Positions 1 through 10,084 of a stretch of 64,000 nucleotides of DNA are shown here, piece by piece. Each line of letters starts with the position of its first letter. The first letter of the stretch is position 1. Origin of the DNA: Callorhinus ursinus (lineage: Eukaryota; Chordata; Mammalia; Carnivora; Otariidae); contig NW_020313056.1 in NCBI RefSeq assembly GCF_003265705.1, positions 9,184,188 to 9,248,187 on the forward strand, given 5' to 3'. The position numbers and the translations under genes are program-made. The notes under the pieces were generated by a model. That model was not told the DNA's origin. It saw nothing but the letters and a program-made list of their open reading frames with translations, and searched no databases.

Positions 1-1083
1 TTCTCTTCACTGTAAAAGAATCTTTTTGTCTTTGTAGATAATATTAATCAGTAGGATTACTCTGACTCCAATTTCTTCAGCTAACTCAATCCTTCACAGT
101 ATTTCTTCCCCAGTTCAGGCTCCAGGCGAGCATCACGTACTGCATTTAGTTGTCACGGTCCTTGATCTCCTTAGTAGGAAACATCCACAGACCACATCTT
201 GGTCTTCTGAGACTTCAACATTTTTTAAGAAGACAGTTCCCTTCCCCTTTAAAACCTCAATCAGATCACATTCCCTTTGCTCAGAAAGATCTCCTTTACC
301 TCCCTCATGACTCAAGAAGGGTTCATTTGCTCTGGGGAAATCAATCAGTTATTCAATGAACACTTACTGAGCATGTGCTAGATACGAGACACAACCCCGG
401 GCACAGAGCAGCAAGCAGCACAAAGCCAGCCCTTCATAAATACGTTCCAGAGGAGAGAAGGGTCACAACCACCACACAGCCATTCAGGTGACAATGCAGG
501 AGGTTGGAGAGGCATAGCACCTCAGAGAATGGAAAGCAGGAACTGTTGTAGACAGTGGCCAGCAAAGGCCCTTCAGGAAGGTACAGGTCATTCCAAACTA
601 GGGGACAGCAAGCGTAGAAGCCCCTACGTGGGGCTGTGCTGATAGGACTTCCCAATGGATGCTTTGTGGGTAGGAGATGAGGACACAAGAGCGACGCAAA
701 CAATTCTGGCCTGAACCAATGGGAGGACAGAGCTGCCATGCACGGAGATGGGAAAGGGAGGGAAGGGTGTACGGGGTCCAAAGCTCAGCTCAGGACCTCT
801 TTAGTTTGGAGATGCTTCAATTGGAGAGTAAACCTGAATGGGCTTTGGGCTTGTGGCCTCCTTCCCCTGCCCCCACTCTGATCATGAGTCCAGTTCACTG
901 AGGTTCATTCTGTTCGCTCATGAAGGAAAGAGGCGAACAGATGGGACCCGTATGAGAGGAGAGGGAAGGAGGGAGTCCCCTACCACAGTAACAGAGGCTG
1001 TTTGTTGAGTCCTCACCATGCACTGCCACTCTACCTGTATTACTCCTGGAATCCTCCACACCATGAAGGGGGGTATAATTCTT

Positions 1084-1280
1084 TTTTTTTAAAAGATTTT
1101 ATTTATTTATTTGACAGAGATAGAGAGCACAAGTAGGCAGAGTGGCAGGCAGAGGGAGAGGGAGAAGCAGGCTCTGCTGAGCAGGGAGCCGGACGTGGGG
1201 CTCAATCCCAGGACCCCAGGATCATGAGCTGAGCTGAAGGCAGCCGCTTAACCGACTGAGCCACCCAGGCGCCCCTAAGC
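1084..1280 (-). mobile_element. CAN SINE, long type
   Basis: A poly-T start is followed by aaagattttatttattt, and the copy ends in gagccacccaggcgcccc, the reverse complement of the tRNA-derived head. It is flanked by a perfect 14-base target-site duplication (ggggtataattctt) at 1070-1083 and 1281-1294. It is in the sense direction relative to DDX27. Confidence 0.95.
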
Positions 1281-1339
1281 GGGGTATAATTCTTATCCCT
1301 CGCAAACAAGAAGAGATTTGCTTTAGAATCTAAGTAAGA

Positions 1340-1462
1340 GGGACGTCTGCCTGGCTCAGCTGGTGGAGCATACTACTCTTGATGTCAGGGTTGTGAGTTC
1401 GAGTCCCATGATGAGTATAGGGATTACTTAAAAATTTTAAAAAGCTTAAACAAACAAAAAAT
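1340..1462 (+). mobile_element. CAN SINE, short tRNA-only type
   Basis: Reads gtctgcctggctcagctggtggagcat ... ttgtgagttcgagtccc ... gggattacttaaaa, so A-box and B-box-like parts of the tRNA head are visible. The end is A-rich. It is antisense to DDX27. Confidence 0.85.
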
Positions 1463-1725
1463 CTAAATATTTCCAAATCTCAGTTAGGAAATGGCAGAGC
1501 CAGAATTTGATTTACCCTCCCTCTTAACCATCACATCACAGAGAGAGAAAAAAAGCAGGATAATCCAGACTAATGATGAACAGATGTCCAGATGTGAACA
1601 GCTATACTGGCATCGCACACATGGCCATGGCAAGATCCATGAAGACTAATGCAGAGGCAGGTTCTCTTCTGGGGTGTGGCCCCCAGGAACCCAGAGCACT
1701 TGGGGCCCCACCATTTCAGGTGTAC

Positions 1726-1876
1726 CTGTCAGCCTCATCCAGGATGAGCACCTCAATACTGCTCAGGTGGAAGGAAGGGCAGTTGTGGAGATGATCGATG
1801 AGCCGGCCTGGGGTGGCAATGAGGATGTCGGGTGCTGCCCTCAGAGCTGCTTCCTGAGACTTCACGTCCAAGCCTC
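1726..1876 (-). CDS. DDX27: DDX27 exon 9 (DEAD box)
   Basis: This exon encodes residues 292-342 of the nucleolar DEAD-box RNA helicase DDX27. The acceptor is tgcag at 1877-1878 (minus strand) and the donor GT follows 1726. Motifs visible are the GG doublet (292-293), motif Ib TPGR (313-316) and motif II DEAD (338-341), which binds Mg-ATP and drives hydrolysis. The exon stops two bases into the Arg after DEAD. All 151 bases are open and follow the human protein closely (GGLDVKSQEAALRAAPDILI). Motif III and the second RecA-like domain are outside the window. Confidence 0.97.
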
Positions 1877-2535
1877 CTGCAGGGAAGAGCCCCGCCAAGT
1901 GGCCGAGTCAGTCAGTTGTTCAACAGTCTGGACTGGGCCCTACCACCTGCCATGTCCCATGCCAGATGCCAGAGAAAAGCAGAGAACAAGACTGACAAAG
2001 GCCCCGCCTGTGTGGATTTTACAAGACATCGGGAGAGACAGATTATTTCATTACAACTGTGCTAAGTGTGAAAAAAGATGATGACATGAGGGCACTTCAG
2101 AACCAAAGGATTCAAACACCCAGGGACTGACAGAAGCAGCTGTCAAAGCAAATGATTTCTCCATCCCCTTTGCCTTCCCACTGCACAGAGAGGGTTACAT
2201 GAAGGTTGGAGAACAGTACCATAGAATATCATCAGAAAAATTCTGCCCCAAATATTTGATTCTCTATTCATACAAAGCAGAAATTACATCCTAAATTTGT
2301 TCAGTCCCAAGAAAATTTTTTTGCCCTGAATTTTGAAGTTTCGTTTTTTAAGGCTGATTAAATCTCAGTGAAACCCTCTCCCTTACCCCCAGCTCTCTAC
2401 TCTGAAAACACCTCATCTGGTTTTTCAAGTGGGTTTAATCACAGGAAGGTTTTCCTGGTACCTGTCATCCTCAGATGGTGGGGCACACCCACCCTCCACC
2501 ACTTCACAGTCTCTCAGGGGCCGCCAGACACTCAC

Positions 2536-2709
2536 CCACGGCCAGGCAGGTGGTGATGTTGCAGAACTGAGCCAGCTGCTTGGTGACAGAGTGCACCTGG
2601 ATGCCCAGTTCTCGGGTGGGAACCAGCACGAGCACGCGCGTGACAGGAGCCTGGCGGGGTTTGTAGATCAGACGCTCCAAGATAGGCAGGGCGAAAGCAG
2701 CAGTTTTAC
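2536..2709 (-). CDS. DDX27: DDX27 exon 8 (helicase motifs I-Ia)
   Basis: Encodes residues 234-292 of the first RecA-like helicase domain. The exon begins inside motif I: it completes Gly234 and then supplies Lys235-Thr236 of ATGTGKT, the phosphate-binding loop. Motif Ia PTRELGIQ is at 264-271, followed by [21 protein letters not shown]. The acceptor is ctccag at 2710-2711 and the donor is gtgagt after 2536. At 174 bases it keeps the frame (phase 1 in, phase 1 out). I see no stop or frameshift. From memory, human has a Val at residue 243 where this copy has Ile, a conservative change. Confidence 0.97.
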
Positions 2710-3053
2710 CTGGAGAAGGCAGCAGGAACCAGTAAGAGGAGCTTCAGTCCCTTCAAGGTTCAGGTTTTCACCTGAGCCCAGAAGACCTACATATATGCTC
2801 AGGGGGAAATGAAGCAACTTTTTTTTCATAAAGCTTTTTTTCACAGGGTCAATGTAAAAAATCTGAGAAGTACAAAAAAAATATGAAAATAATAAAAATC
2901 ATCCACAGTTCAGCCAACCAGAGATAAACATTAACCTAATGGTATCTAGATTACCAACATTTTTCTTAATGGACAGAAATATAAAAATTAAAAATTTAAT
3001 GCAATAACACTATATATTCTGTTCAGTAATCCCATTTCAAAAAAAGCATATCA

Positions 3054-3169
3054 GGGACACCTGGCTGGCTCAGTTGGTAGAGCATGCAGCTCTTGATCGT
3101 GGGGTTATGAGTTTGAGCCCCATGCTGGGCACAGAGATCACTTAAAAAACAAAAACAAAAACAAAAAAA
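3054..3169 (+). mobile_element. CAN SINE, short type
   Basis: Head acacctggctggctcagttggtagagcatg, B-box-like region gagtttgagcccc, then gagatcacttaaaa and an A-rich (AAAAAC)n tail. Antisense to DDX27. Confidence 0.88.
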
Positions 3170-3308
3170 CCCGTATTTCCTGTTTCTTTAAATACTCTTT
3201 ACTTTTAAAATGGTTGCATAATATTCTACCATGTGACTACTTCTACTCTATAATTTACCGATATAGAGCACCATGATGAAGGTCTGTTTCATAAAATCTT
3301 TACTCCTA

Positions 3309-3481
3309 CTGCAGCACCTGGATGGCTCAGTTGGTTGGGCATCTGACTCTTGATTTCAGATCAGGTCATGATCTCAGGGTCATGGGATAAAGCCTTGCAC
3401 TGGGCTCCGCTCTCAGCAGGGAGTCTGCTTGAAGATTCTCTCTGTCCATTTCCCTCTCCCCCGGCCCCTCTTAAATTAAAA
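3309..3481 (+). mobile_element. CAN SINE, long type, diverged
   Basis: Head gcacctggatggctcagttgg, body with cagggagtctgcttg. Flanked by a perfect 16-base duplication aaaatctttactccta at 3293-3308 and 3482-3497. The (TC)n section is degenerate. Confidence 0.9.
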
Positions 3482-3917
3482 AAAATCTTTACTCCTATTA
3501 TGGCAGCAACAAGAGATCATGATCACAGAGACACCCCAATAGGAATAGTTACAGGTCACAGATTTCAGGAGGTCTCATGAAGGTCACCTTTATCTATACA
3601 TAATCCCCAGTCATAGGAGTAAAGAATGTTCATCACAACATTATATATTAGTGCAGTTAATTATAGAGCAGAAACAGCTATATAACAGAATACTATACAA
3701 CCATTTTTAAAAAGTGAAGAGTACTTAAAGAAATAGGAAAATATATGTTGAGATTTAAGGGAAATTAATAAGCAAGAATATAAAGTGTTATTGCATTACA
3801 ATTTGTATTTGCGTATTTAGCAAAGTGGCCCTTGGGTAAATCGACCCAGACCCCTGCTGTAGGTTGAACATCCTCCTGCCTCCTCCTCCCCACTCCCCAA
3901 GTCACTATCCTTCATAC

Positions 3918-4023
3918 CTGTCCCAGTGGCTGCACAGGCACAGATATCCTTCCCCAGCAGACCCACAGGTATGCACGCCTTCTGGATTGGGGTGGGCTGC
4001 TTGAAGCCCATGGCTGTAATGGC
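3918..4023 (-). CDS. DDX27: DDX27 exon 7 (Q motif, start of motif I)
   Basis: Encodes residues 199-233 and the first base of codon 234. The Q motif GFKQPTPIQ (204-212), which recognises adenine and is diagnostic of DEAD-box helicases, is intact. AATGTG of motif I closes the exon. The acceptor is cttcag at 4024-4025 and the donor is gtatga. The ATP-binding loop is therefore split across the exon 7/8 junction. Confidence 0.97.
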
Positions 4024-4119
4024 CTGAAGAGAGAAGATGGGGTCAGACAGGATGCGGAGGAGTCTCAGCATGAAACAAACAAGGCGGGTTTCCACACAGG
4101 TGGTGGCTCCTTTAGTCCC

Positions 4120-4660
4120 CCCAAGTCATTCATTCTACAAACATTCATCGAGCGCCAACTACGTGGGAGATCTGTTCTAGGCACTGAGATACAGCAGTAA
4201 ACCAAAGAAATAAAGACCCTGCCCTTGGTAATCTTACAGTCTGGTAGGGAAAAAGACCAAAACCCATCACATGCCATACGGAGAAAACCACAGTATTCAA
4301 GGGGGCTAGGAACGAGCACGATTTATAGCAGGGTCAGGGAAAGTCTCATTGAGCAGAAGACACTGAGTAGAACCCTGAAAGAGGTGAGGAGCACCCCAAC
4401 CAGATTACTGGAAAAACTTTCCAGGCAGAGGGAACAGTAAGTGCAAAGGCCCTGAGGAAGAAAACGCCTAACCTGTTTGAGGGCCAGGGAGGAGGCCAAG
4501 GTGGCCAGAGCAGAATGAGTGCTAGGAGACATCACCAGAGGAGACCAGAAAAGGCAAGACTTAATAGGCCCAGGTGGAACTTTTTAAGAGGGTTCTGGCA
4601 GCTGTGTGGACAACAGAATTTAGGGAGGCAAAGAGCCCAGTTTAGGGCAGGGAGCCTAGT
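4120..4660 (+). repeat. Ancient L2-type LINE remnant
   Basis: Resembles the old mammalian repeat reading 'cattcattctacaaacattcatcgagcgcc', 'ttctaggcactgagatacagcagt', 'ggcagagggaacagtaagtgcaaaggccctgagg' and 'gtggccagagcagaatgagtg'. I place it with L2 from memory; only the repetitive nature is secure. It lies inside DDX27 intron 6. Confidence 0.5.
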
Positions 4661-4707
4661 TCAGGGGTGATTGCAATAATTCCATGGTTGCCAAAAGAAG
4701 CAACTAC

Positions 4708-4794
4708 CTTCAGAAGAGGGCGGGAAAGGTTCATGTCCTGGAATGAGAGGTTTTCATCATACTGAGAGGCATCTTCAAAAAATCCTCCTGTTTC
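4708..4794 (-). CDS. DDX27: DDX27 exon 6
   Basis: An 87-base exon with phase 0 at both ends, encoding residues 170-198 (ETGGFFEDASQYDE... to RPLLK). This is the segment just upstream of the Q motif, containing the conserved aromatic 'FFEDA' and 'SFQDMNLSRPLLKAI', which form the lead-in of the DEAD domain. The acceptor is gtgtag at 4795-4796 and the donor is gtagtt. Because the exon is a multiple of three, skipping it would keep the frame but remove the helicase lead-in. Confidence 0.96.
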
Positions 4795-4919
4795 CTACAC
4801 CAGGAAATCAAAAGACAGAATGAGAATTCAGCAAAATGGGCCCAAGGAAACTAACTGGCCTTAAAATCCTGTCAGGTTGCAAAAATAAGCTGCATGCTCT
4901 TTTCCATGCTCATGCTCAC

Positions 4920-4960
4920 CTGTCCTTTCTTCTTCTTCCGCTCCTTTACTTTGAGTGTAT
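4920..4960 (-). CDS. DDX27: DDX27 exon 5 (micro-exon, basic run)
   Basis: A 41-base exon that completes Asp156 and encodes TLKVKERKKKKGQ to residue 169. The acceptor is ccacag at 4961-4962 and the donor is gtgagc after 4920. It contributes a Lys/Arg cluster typical of nucleolar targeting or RNA contact; that role is inferred. It restores phase 0 after the 166-base exon 4. Confidence 0.95.
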
Positions 4961-4984
4961 CTGTGGAGCAAAAGAGCTGACCAT

Positions 4985-5170
4985 CAGGGCTCGTACTTAC
5001 TGAGCATTTATAATCTGCTAGCCACTGTCCTAAGTGCTTTCTGTAGATACCTCACTGAATCCACACAACAGCCCGAGGCGGCTACTCTCATTAGCCTCGT
5101 TTGACAGTGAGGACAAGTGCAGCAAGCTCGGCAAGTTCCAGAGACCAGGCTCTCAACCACTGCACTCTAT
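4985..5170 (-). repeat. MIR relic in DDX27 intron 4
   Basis: Reads like an antisense MIR: 'acttactgagcatttataatctgctagccactg', 'ctcattagcctcgtttgacagtgagga', 'caagctcggcaagttcc'. Diverged; family from memory. Confidence 0.5.
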
Positions 5171-5510
5171 TATCATGCTCAAACACTCATTTCTGCAAGA
5201 AATATTTACGAAGCGCCCACCATGCGGCTGGGCCCATCTGAGGTGGGATGTGGGGGACCTATCACCCCAAATAAGTCTGAGTCTTAGAGGTGCCAGCAGC
5301 TGTGTGGTGCTGGGGAGGAGGGAAAGGGTATGGGTCTGCCGGCAAAGTACAACCCTAACAAAACCCCAAGAAAAAAGAGAAGCTAGAAGGAGTTCAACGT
5401 GGAGATCTTAAATGTGACTGTGTAGAAGAACACAGGAAGTCCTACAAAGGAAAGGTGGACTCGTTCCAATTTCCTGTCCCCGTTTCCGACAGCGTCTCTG
5501 TAACGCCCAC

Positions 5511-5676
5511 CTGCTTTGGTGAGGATGTTCTCATCAGCTGACGAGTAATCGGTCTCTGAGTCTTCATCTTCTGGGCCTTCCTCATCTTTCCCTTCAGGGT
5601 CTTCCTGTTCCTCTGGTTCAGAGCCCTCCTTTGCTTCTTTCTCCTTCTCTGACTTCCCAGACTTGGCTTCTTTATC
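5511..5676 (-). CDS. DDX27: DDX27 exon 4 (acidic/lysine-rich region)
   Basis: Encodes residues 101-155 plus one base: DKEAKSGKSEKEKEAKEG, then a Glu/Asp-rich stretch ending SETDYSSADENILTKA. It is low-complexity and highly charged, probably disordered, with candidate casein-kinase-type sites such as SETD and SSADE. The acceptor is ttccag at 5677-5678 and the donor is gtgggc. The exon matches the human order but with several acidic substitutions, as expected for a disordered segment. Confidence 0.96.
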
Positions 5677-5926
5677 CTGGAAAAAATATTATAGTAAAGC
5701 AAGGCAACTACAAACTTCAGGAAATCCAGAACCTCTGAAAAGCAATACCATGCTCTCCAGCCTGGGCAGAATGCTCTGCAGATTCTCAGTGATTATTAAC
5801 AACAGACACACAGAGAAGCCTGTCTGCACCCCCGCACTCCAATTCAGGCTAAAGAAAAATGGTGGGGTCATGTGGAGGGCAAAGCTCAGGGCTTTACACA
5901 GAGAAGTACCTGCTTTGCTTTCTCAC

Positions 5927-5986
5927 CTCTGCTTTCCTTTTCTTGCGAACTTTCTCAATCTTCTCATCTAATGTAGTGGCTGCCCT
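5927..5986 (-). CDS. DDX27: DDX27 exon 3
   Basis: A 60-base exon, phase 0 at both ends, encoding residues 81-100 (RAATTLDEKIEKVRKKRKAE). It ends in a basic KVRKKRK cluster that could serve as a nuclear or nucleolar localisation signal (inference). The acceptor is ctgcag at 5987-5988 and the donor is gtgaga. It reads directly on from the KKK that ends exon 2. Confidence 0.96.
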
Positions 5987-7626
5987 CTGCAGATAAAAAT
6001 AAGATGAATAAGAAGCATATATATGGGAAAGAGACAAAGCAAGGTTTCTCTGAGGGTTGGGTCTCCAATGTTAATATAGAAGAGGCTTGTCTATCCTTGG
6101 ATAGATTAATCAATCTGCAGATTATTCACAACAACAACGAAACAAATAAATAAATAGTCAAGCGTGAAAAATCTTTACCTGGAACCAAGAACATCCACAT
6201 TTTGGAAGGTGTTTACTATTAAGAAGAACAGGATTACCGAGAGATGTCACATTTATAGCTGAATGCTACTTAGAAAACCCTTCCCCATGCCAATCAGACA
6301 GAATTTAGCCTAGCAATTAAAGGCTGAAACCAAAGCAAATTCTGCTAAAACTTTTAGAAAGGGTAAGTAATGGCAGGCCTCCTTTACCTATGCTCAAAGC
6401 ACCCTGAACTGCCATGGCATTTGCCACAACTATAATTAACTGTGTAATTATTCGTTTACTTATCTTTTACCCTGCTGGACTGCAAGCTTTATAAGACCAA
6501 GTCTTTAATTACATGGGGCCTATATGCCCGGACCTGGGAACAAATGTAATAATTGTTAAGTGAACCTGGAGTGAACTTTCATCAAAACATGGAACAGGGA
6601 AACAAACATTTCATAATTATTTTGAAAAAGGAAAATTTCTCTGGCATTCTCTGAAAAAGTACTGAAAAGGAAAAAAAAAAAAATCACAAAGAAATCCTGT
6701 CCAGGTAACCATGAAAAGGCAATGCTAGCTGATTTTAATCAGAACACCAAGAGAGTCTGGAGTAAATAGGCCTGTGCAGGCAGCATTTCTCTTTGAGGCC
6801 CATGGAATGGAAAATGTCGTTGATGCACCTTCTAGCTCGCTCACCGGATTCAAAGGAAAACATGGGATCTTGACAAATAAGCAGATGACGGTGACATTGT
6901 GGCAGCTTTGGCTATGCTGTGTGGGAACCAGGGACCCTAAACAGTGAGATCACCTGGCAAGTGACACAATGACAGTGTCTGTGGGGCAGATCAAAACACT
7001 ACTACCAAGGGTGCATGCTAGATTGTTCTTTGTTACAAACTAATATAACAAAGGTTTCTCTCTAGTATTCAAAACAAGGAGGGAACACCTACAAAAAGAG
7101 ACCATTTTAACACAGCTATGCCCACTTCTTTTCTAAGTAAAGCAATTTATATGTAATATTTGGTATTCCTAAACCAGTAGACCAGTATTATCAGATTTCC
7201 TCTAAAACTTTTTTTTCACATTTTAGTGTGTATAATATCAGGAATGGTCTCCCTTAATATATATACGGAAGTTAATATGAGTTCGCCATGCCCTTCTCTA
7301 GGAAAAGCCGTCATGGACGTCTTCTAATGAAGGAAATAAGATATTTCTGATACTTTAAAATATCATCTGTAGATCAATTCATGTGTTTGTAATTAGTCTG
7401 TAATAAATCTATGTTGCAACATTTTACACTTTGGTTTTAATCAAGACTGGGGGTTATTTGTGACTGCTTCTCCCCACCCCATCAAAACTACACCACATAT
7501 TTCCAAGAGTTCCAGCATTTGCTGAATGTAAGCAGATGGCAAAAGGCAGTGAGGTTAGACCCCAAAACCTACTGTCCAACCTCAATAGCCCACGGCCTGG
7601 AACTGCCAATCACTGTCCGTTCTCAC
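5987..7626 (-). other. DDX27: DDX27 intron 2
   Basis: About 1.6 kb without a CAN SINE. An L2-like piece near 6370-6560 ('tttaccctgctggactgcaagctttataag') is the only repeat I can suggest. No alternative exon with good splice sites stood out. Confidence 0.5.
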
Positions 7627-7773
7627 CTTCTTCTTGAGCTGGCTCATGACATCGGCCATGGCCCAGCTGCCATCGTATGCCCCCTCCTTCTCAGTGAAAA
7701 CGAAGTCAGGGTTGAAATCAGTGCTGCGGTTCTTCTGCAAGGCTTTCTGCTTTCTGCCCAGCACGATGGGCCC
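7627..7773 (-). CDS. DDX27: DDX27 exon 2
   Basis: A 147-base exon, phase 0 at both ends, encoding residues 32-80 (GPIVLGRKQKALQKNRS through ADVMSQLKKK). The 'DFNPDFVFTEKEGAYDGSW' stretch is nearly identical to human DDX27 and is the best conserved part of the N-terminal extension. The acceptor is ttcccag at 7774-7775 and the donor is gtgaga. It joins exon 1 after EEEE, matching the human order EEEEGPIVLG. Confidence 0.97.
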
Positions 7774-8316
7774 CTGGGAAGAGGGAGAAGCAGGATGACT
7801 ACAGGGCTGAAACAACACAGAACAGGAATCTACAATTGTCATGGGAGATCTTAACATGGCTCTCTCAGTAACTGACAGATTAAGCAGACAAAAAATAAGT
7901 GTCCGCAGAAAATCTGAAGAGCACAATCAACAAGCTTCATTCCTGTGAACATTATAGACAACGCTGCATCAACCGTTAGAGAATGCGCATTCTGAACAAA
8001 CATGGAATAGGTGCAAAAACTAATTACACAAGAGGCCTTTAAGCAAATCTTCAAAAAATAATTCTAAAAAAGTTTCAAAGAATCAATATCATACAGACTC
8101 TTTTTCTTGCAGCAATTCAATTAAGTTAGAAACCAATGACAAAAACCCAGACATCTAAAAACTGGAAAGGAAGACCGACCGAATTATGGCTTCTGAGAAC
8201 TAGAAACTGACCTTTTTTTCCTCACTTGAGTTAAACAATCTCGTAAGAACTCTCACCCTAAAGTTCATTATTAACAATGGTTACATATCATTTCTCGGGT
8301 ACTTAGTCGAACTATT

Positions 8317-8510
8317 TTTTTTTAAAGATTTTATTTATTTGAGAGAGAGAGAATGAGAGAGAGAGAGCACAAGAGGGAAGAGGGTCAGAGGGAGAAGCAG
8401 ACTCCCTGCTGAGCAGGGAGCCTGATGCGGGACTCGATCTGGGGACTCCAGGATCATGACCGGAGCCGCAGGCAGTCGCTTAACCAACTGAGCCACCCAG
8501 GCGCCCAACT
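8317..8510 (-). mobile_element. CAN SINE, long type, in DDX27 intron 1
   Basis: tttaaagattttatttatttgag start and gagccacccaggcgccc end. Short flanking duplication gaactatt at 8309-8316 and 8511-8518. Sense relative to DDX27. Confidence 0.93.
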
Positions 8511-9059
8511 GAACTATTGATAGCTGTACAGAACTTCATCTTTTAACTTTGGCATTATCATTTGCCATATTTGCTCCAGTCCTTTTTAATAAGTTTCCCA
8601 TTCAAGAAATGAAAAGACTACTTAGCTGCTGCTAAGTAGTGAATGGGGTGGGGGGTCGGGCAAGAGAAAGGCTGGAGACCAGGTACCTTAGGATGCTGGG
8701 TCTCCAGGCACAAGGTGGCAGTGGCCTGGGCTAGGGTGAGCTAGGAAAAGGGGGAGAAGTTAAAGAGCTGAGCTAGCCTGAACGAACCTGGAGGGGAGTG
8801 AGAAGGAAGCGGCTGTCAAGGATGATGCTTAGGTGTCTGGCTTGAGATGGAGCAGGTTGGGAAGGTGAGGGAGACCCGAGTTCAGCTTTGGGGAAGCTGA
8901 ATTCGTGGAGGCCATGGGACGCCCAGGTGGAGGTGTCTGAGGTAAATGAGGCCACAGTGGGGCAAACACCTGGGCTGGATCTTTGTAGGGTGAGCCCCTT
9001 TTTCATGACACTGTTCCTCTTTTAACTGCCACACTGCTTAATGTCTGTAACCCTCCGAC

Positions 9060-9210
9060 TCAGCATAAGCTTCAGAAGAGTGGTGTCCTTGCCCATCTTG
9101 TTCACTGCTGTGTCCCGAAAGCTGAACACTAGAGGTAGCCTACAGACACCTCCACCCGGGTGTCCCATGGGCCTCCACGTCAATAAATACTGGCTTAATG
9201 AACGAACCCC
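9060..9210 (+). repeat. L2-like fragment
   Basis: Contains 'cttgcccatcttgttcactgctgtgtcccga' and ends 'caataaatactggcttaatgaa', the typical 3' end of mammalian L2-type relics. Weak, family from memory. Confidence 0.4.
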
Positions 9211-9479
9211 TGATGAGGAACAACGACTGGCTTGGCCCCTGGATCTCTATTATCTATCACACAGAGCCCGGATTCAACATCAGTGAATGGGTACTAAGTT
9301 CGCCAAGACGGCACGGCGCGTTACCGGCACAGGCGCAGAGGTGAGGAAAAGCTAGTGGCGACCAAACTGAGGAAGATCTTGGGGTCCCCTTCCAGGGACA
9401 CTTGCTGGCCTGGCAGGAGGATGCCGAGGAGCTGGGGCAGGGGCCCGAGGAATCACGGAGAAGGGAAGCAATCACGGAA

Positions 9480-9870
9480 ACCTGACTGCACGCCGCCGCG
9501 CCCCCAACCCCGATCGGCTCATACCTCCTCTTCCTCATCCCCGGAGTCAGACTCAGGATCCCCCGGCACCTCGTCATCTTCGCCTATGGTCCCGATTAAA
9601 CCCAGCTCCTCGAGCATGCTGCCACAGCACCACTTCCGGAAACCAGCTCGCACACAGGCCGGCCCTTACTTTCCGACGGCCTCCTCGTCGTCACTGCGCA
9701 TGTGCTGACATCACTTCCGTTTGGGGGAAGGCCCTGCGACGCTCCCCCTTCCGCGAGCGCGGAGTGCGCACGCGGCAAACTGGGAGGTGGTTTCGGGGGA
9801 CGGAGTCGGTGGCCGGCTGAGCTTCGATGAATTTCTTTGTCTTGGTCGCTGGCCGCGGCGTGCGCCGTGC
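9480..9870. promoter_or_regulatory. DDX27: DDX27 CpG-rich promoter
   Basis: A compact CpG-dense interval around exon 1, in contrast with its AT-rich surroundings. Visible candidate sites are an ETS/GABP-type CACTTCCGG at 9631-9639 and CACTTCCG at 9712-9719, and NRF1-like TGCGCATGTGC at 9695-9705 and TGCGCACGCG at 9765-9774. A CRE-like TGACATCA at 9706-9713 differs by one base from TGACGTCA, a CpG-decay change. No TATA box is seen. This ETS plus NRF1 combination is common in housekeeping and ribosome-biogenesis promoters. The start of transcription is probably between about 9640 and 9720; that is inference. Confidence 0.75.
9525..9617 (-). CDS. DDX27: DDX27 exon 1, start codon to residue 31
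   Basis: Encodes MLEELGLIGTIGEDDEVPGD and an acidic tail ending DEEEE, matching the human MLADLGLIG start apart from a few changes. The ATG (9617-9615) is chosen because it aligns with human and because an in-frame TAA lies 51 bases upstream (9668-9666 on the minus strand). That excludes the longer N-terminus I recall for one human isoform, unless an upstream splice is used. The donor is gtatga after 9525. The product is a nucleolar helicase (yeast Drs1 family) acting in 47S pre-rRNA processing and large-subunit assembly. The window holds 342 of about 765 residues. Confidence 0.96.
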
Positions 9871-10084
9871 AGAGGAGGTTCGCTGGCGGAGCTCTGTGTG
9901 TCTGCATTTGCGGACAGAAAGTTGTGGAAGAAATGGCAATAAACGGTTAGCAGGGATTGCTACTGGGTAGTAGAATTAAGTGATTTTTATTTTCTTCTTA
10001 GATTTTTTTCCACAATCTTTTCTTTTTAATAAAAAAGAAAAGTTAAACAAAACTAAGACTACCTAACACTTATAAAGCAGTTAA

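Larger units (their letters stand above)
985..1515 (-). repeat. MIR relic split by two CAN SINEs
   Basis: The pieces 985-1083, 1281-1339 and about 1463-1515 read together as an antisense MIR. They contain ccatgaagggggg-tataattcttatccc, then ctcagttaggaaatggcagagccag, matching the usual 'gaaactgaggc..agtggcagagcc' order. Two younger SINEs sit inside. Family assignment is from memory. Confidence 0.5.
1..1725 (-). other. DDX27: DDX27 intron 9 (partial)
   Basis: Intronic sequence between the exon 9 donor and the left edge of the window. I looked on the minus strand for the next exon, which should begin by completing the Arg after DEAD and continue M-L-D-E, and did not find it. The stretch holds a MIR relic broken by two CAN SINEs (listed separately). 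A weak L2-like piece near 340-450 resembles the common 'acttactgagcatgtgctag' type. The remainder shows no recognisable feature. Confidence 0.7.
2820..3917 (-). other. DDX27: DDX27 intron 7, repeat-bearing
   Basis: AT-rich intron containing the two CAN SINEs listed below. Apart from those I see no coding or regulatory feature. Confidence 0.6.

Noticed and set aside
1674..2081. Plus-strand frames opposite DDX27 exons 8 and 9
   Set aside because: Shadows of the conserved minus-strand exons.
9721..9942. Plus-strand frame upstream of DDX27 as a divergent gene
   Set aside because: GC-rich promoter read-through with no homology; STAU1, 31 kb away, is the actual divergent neighbour.
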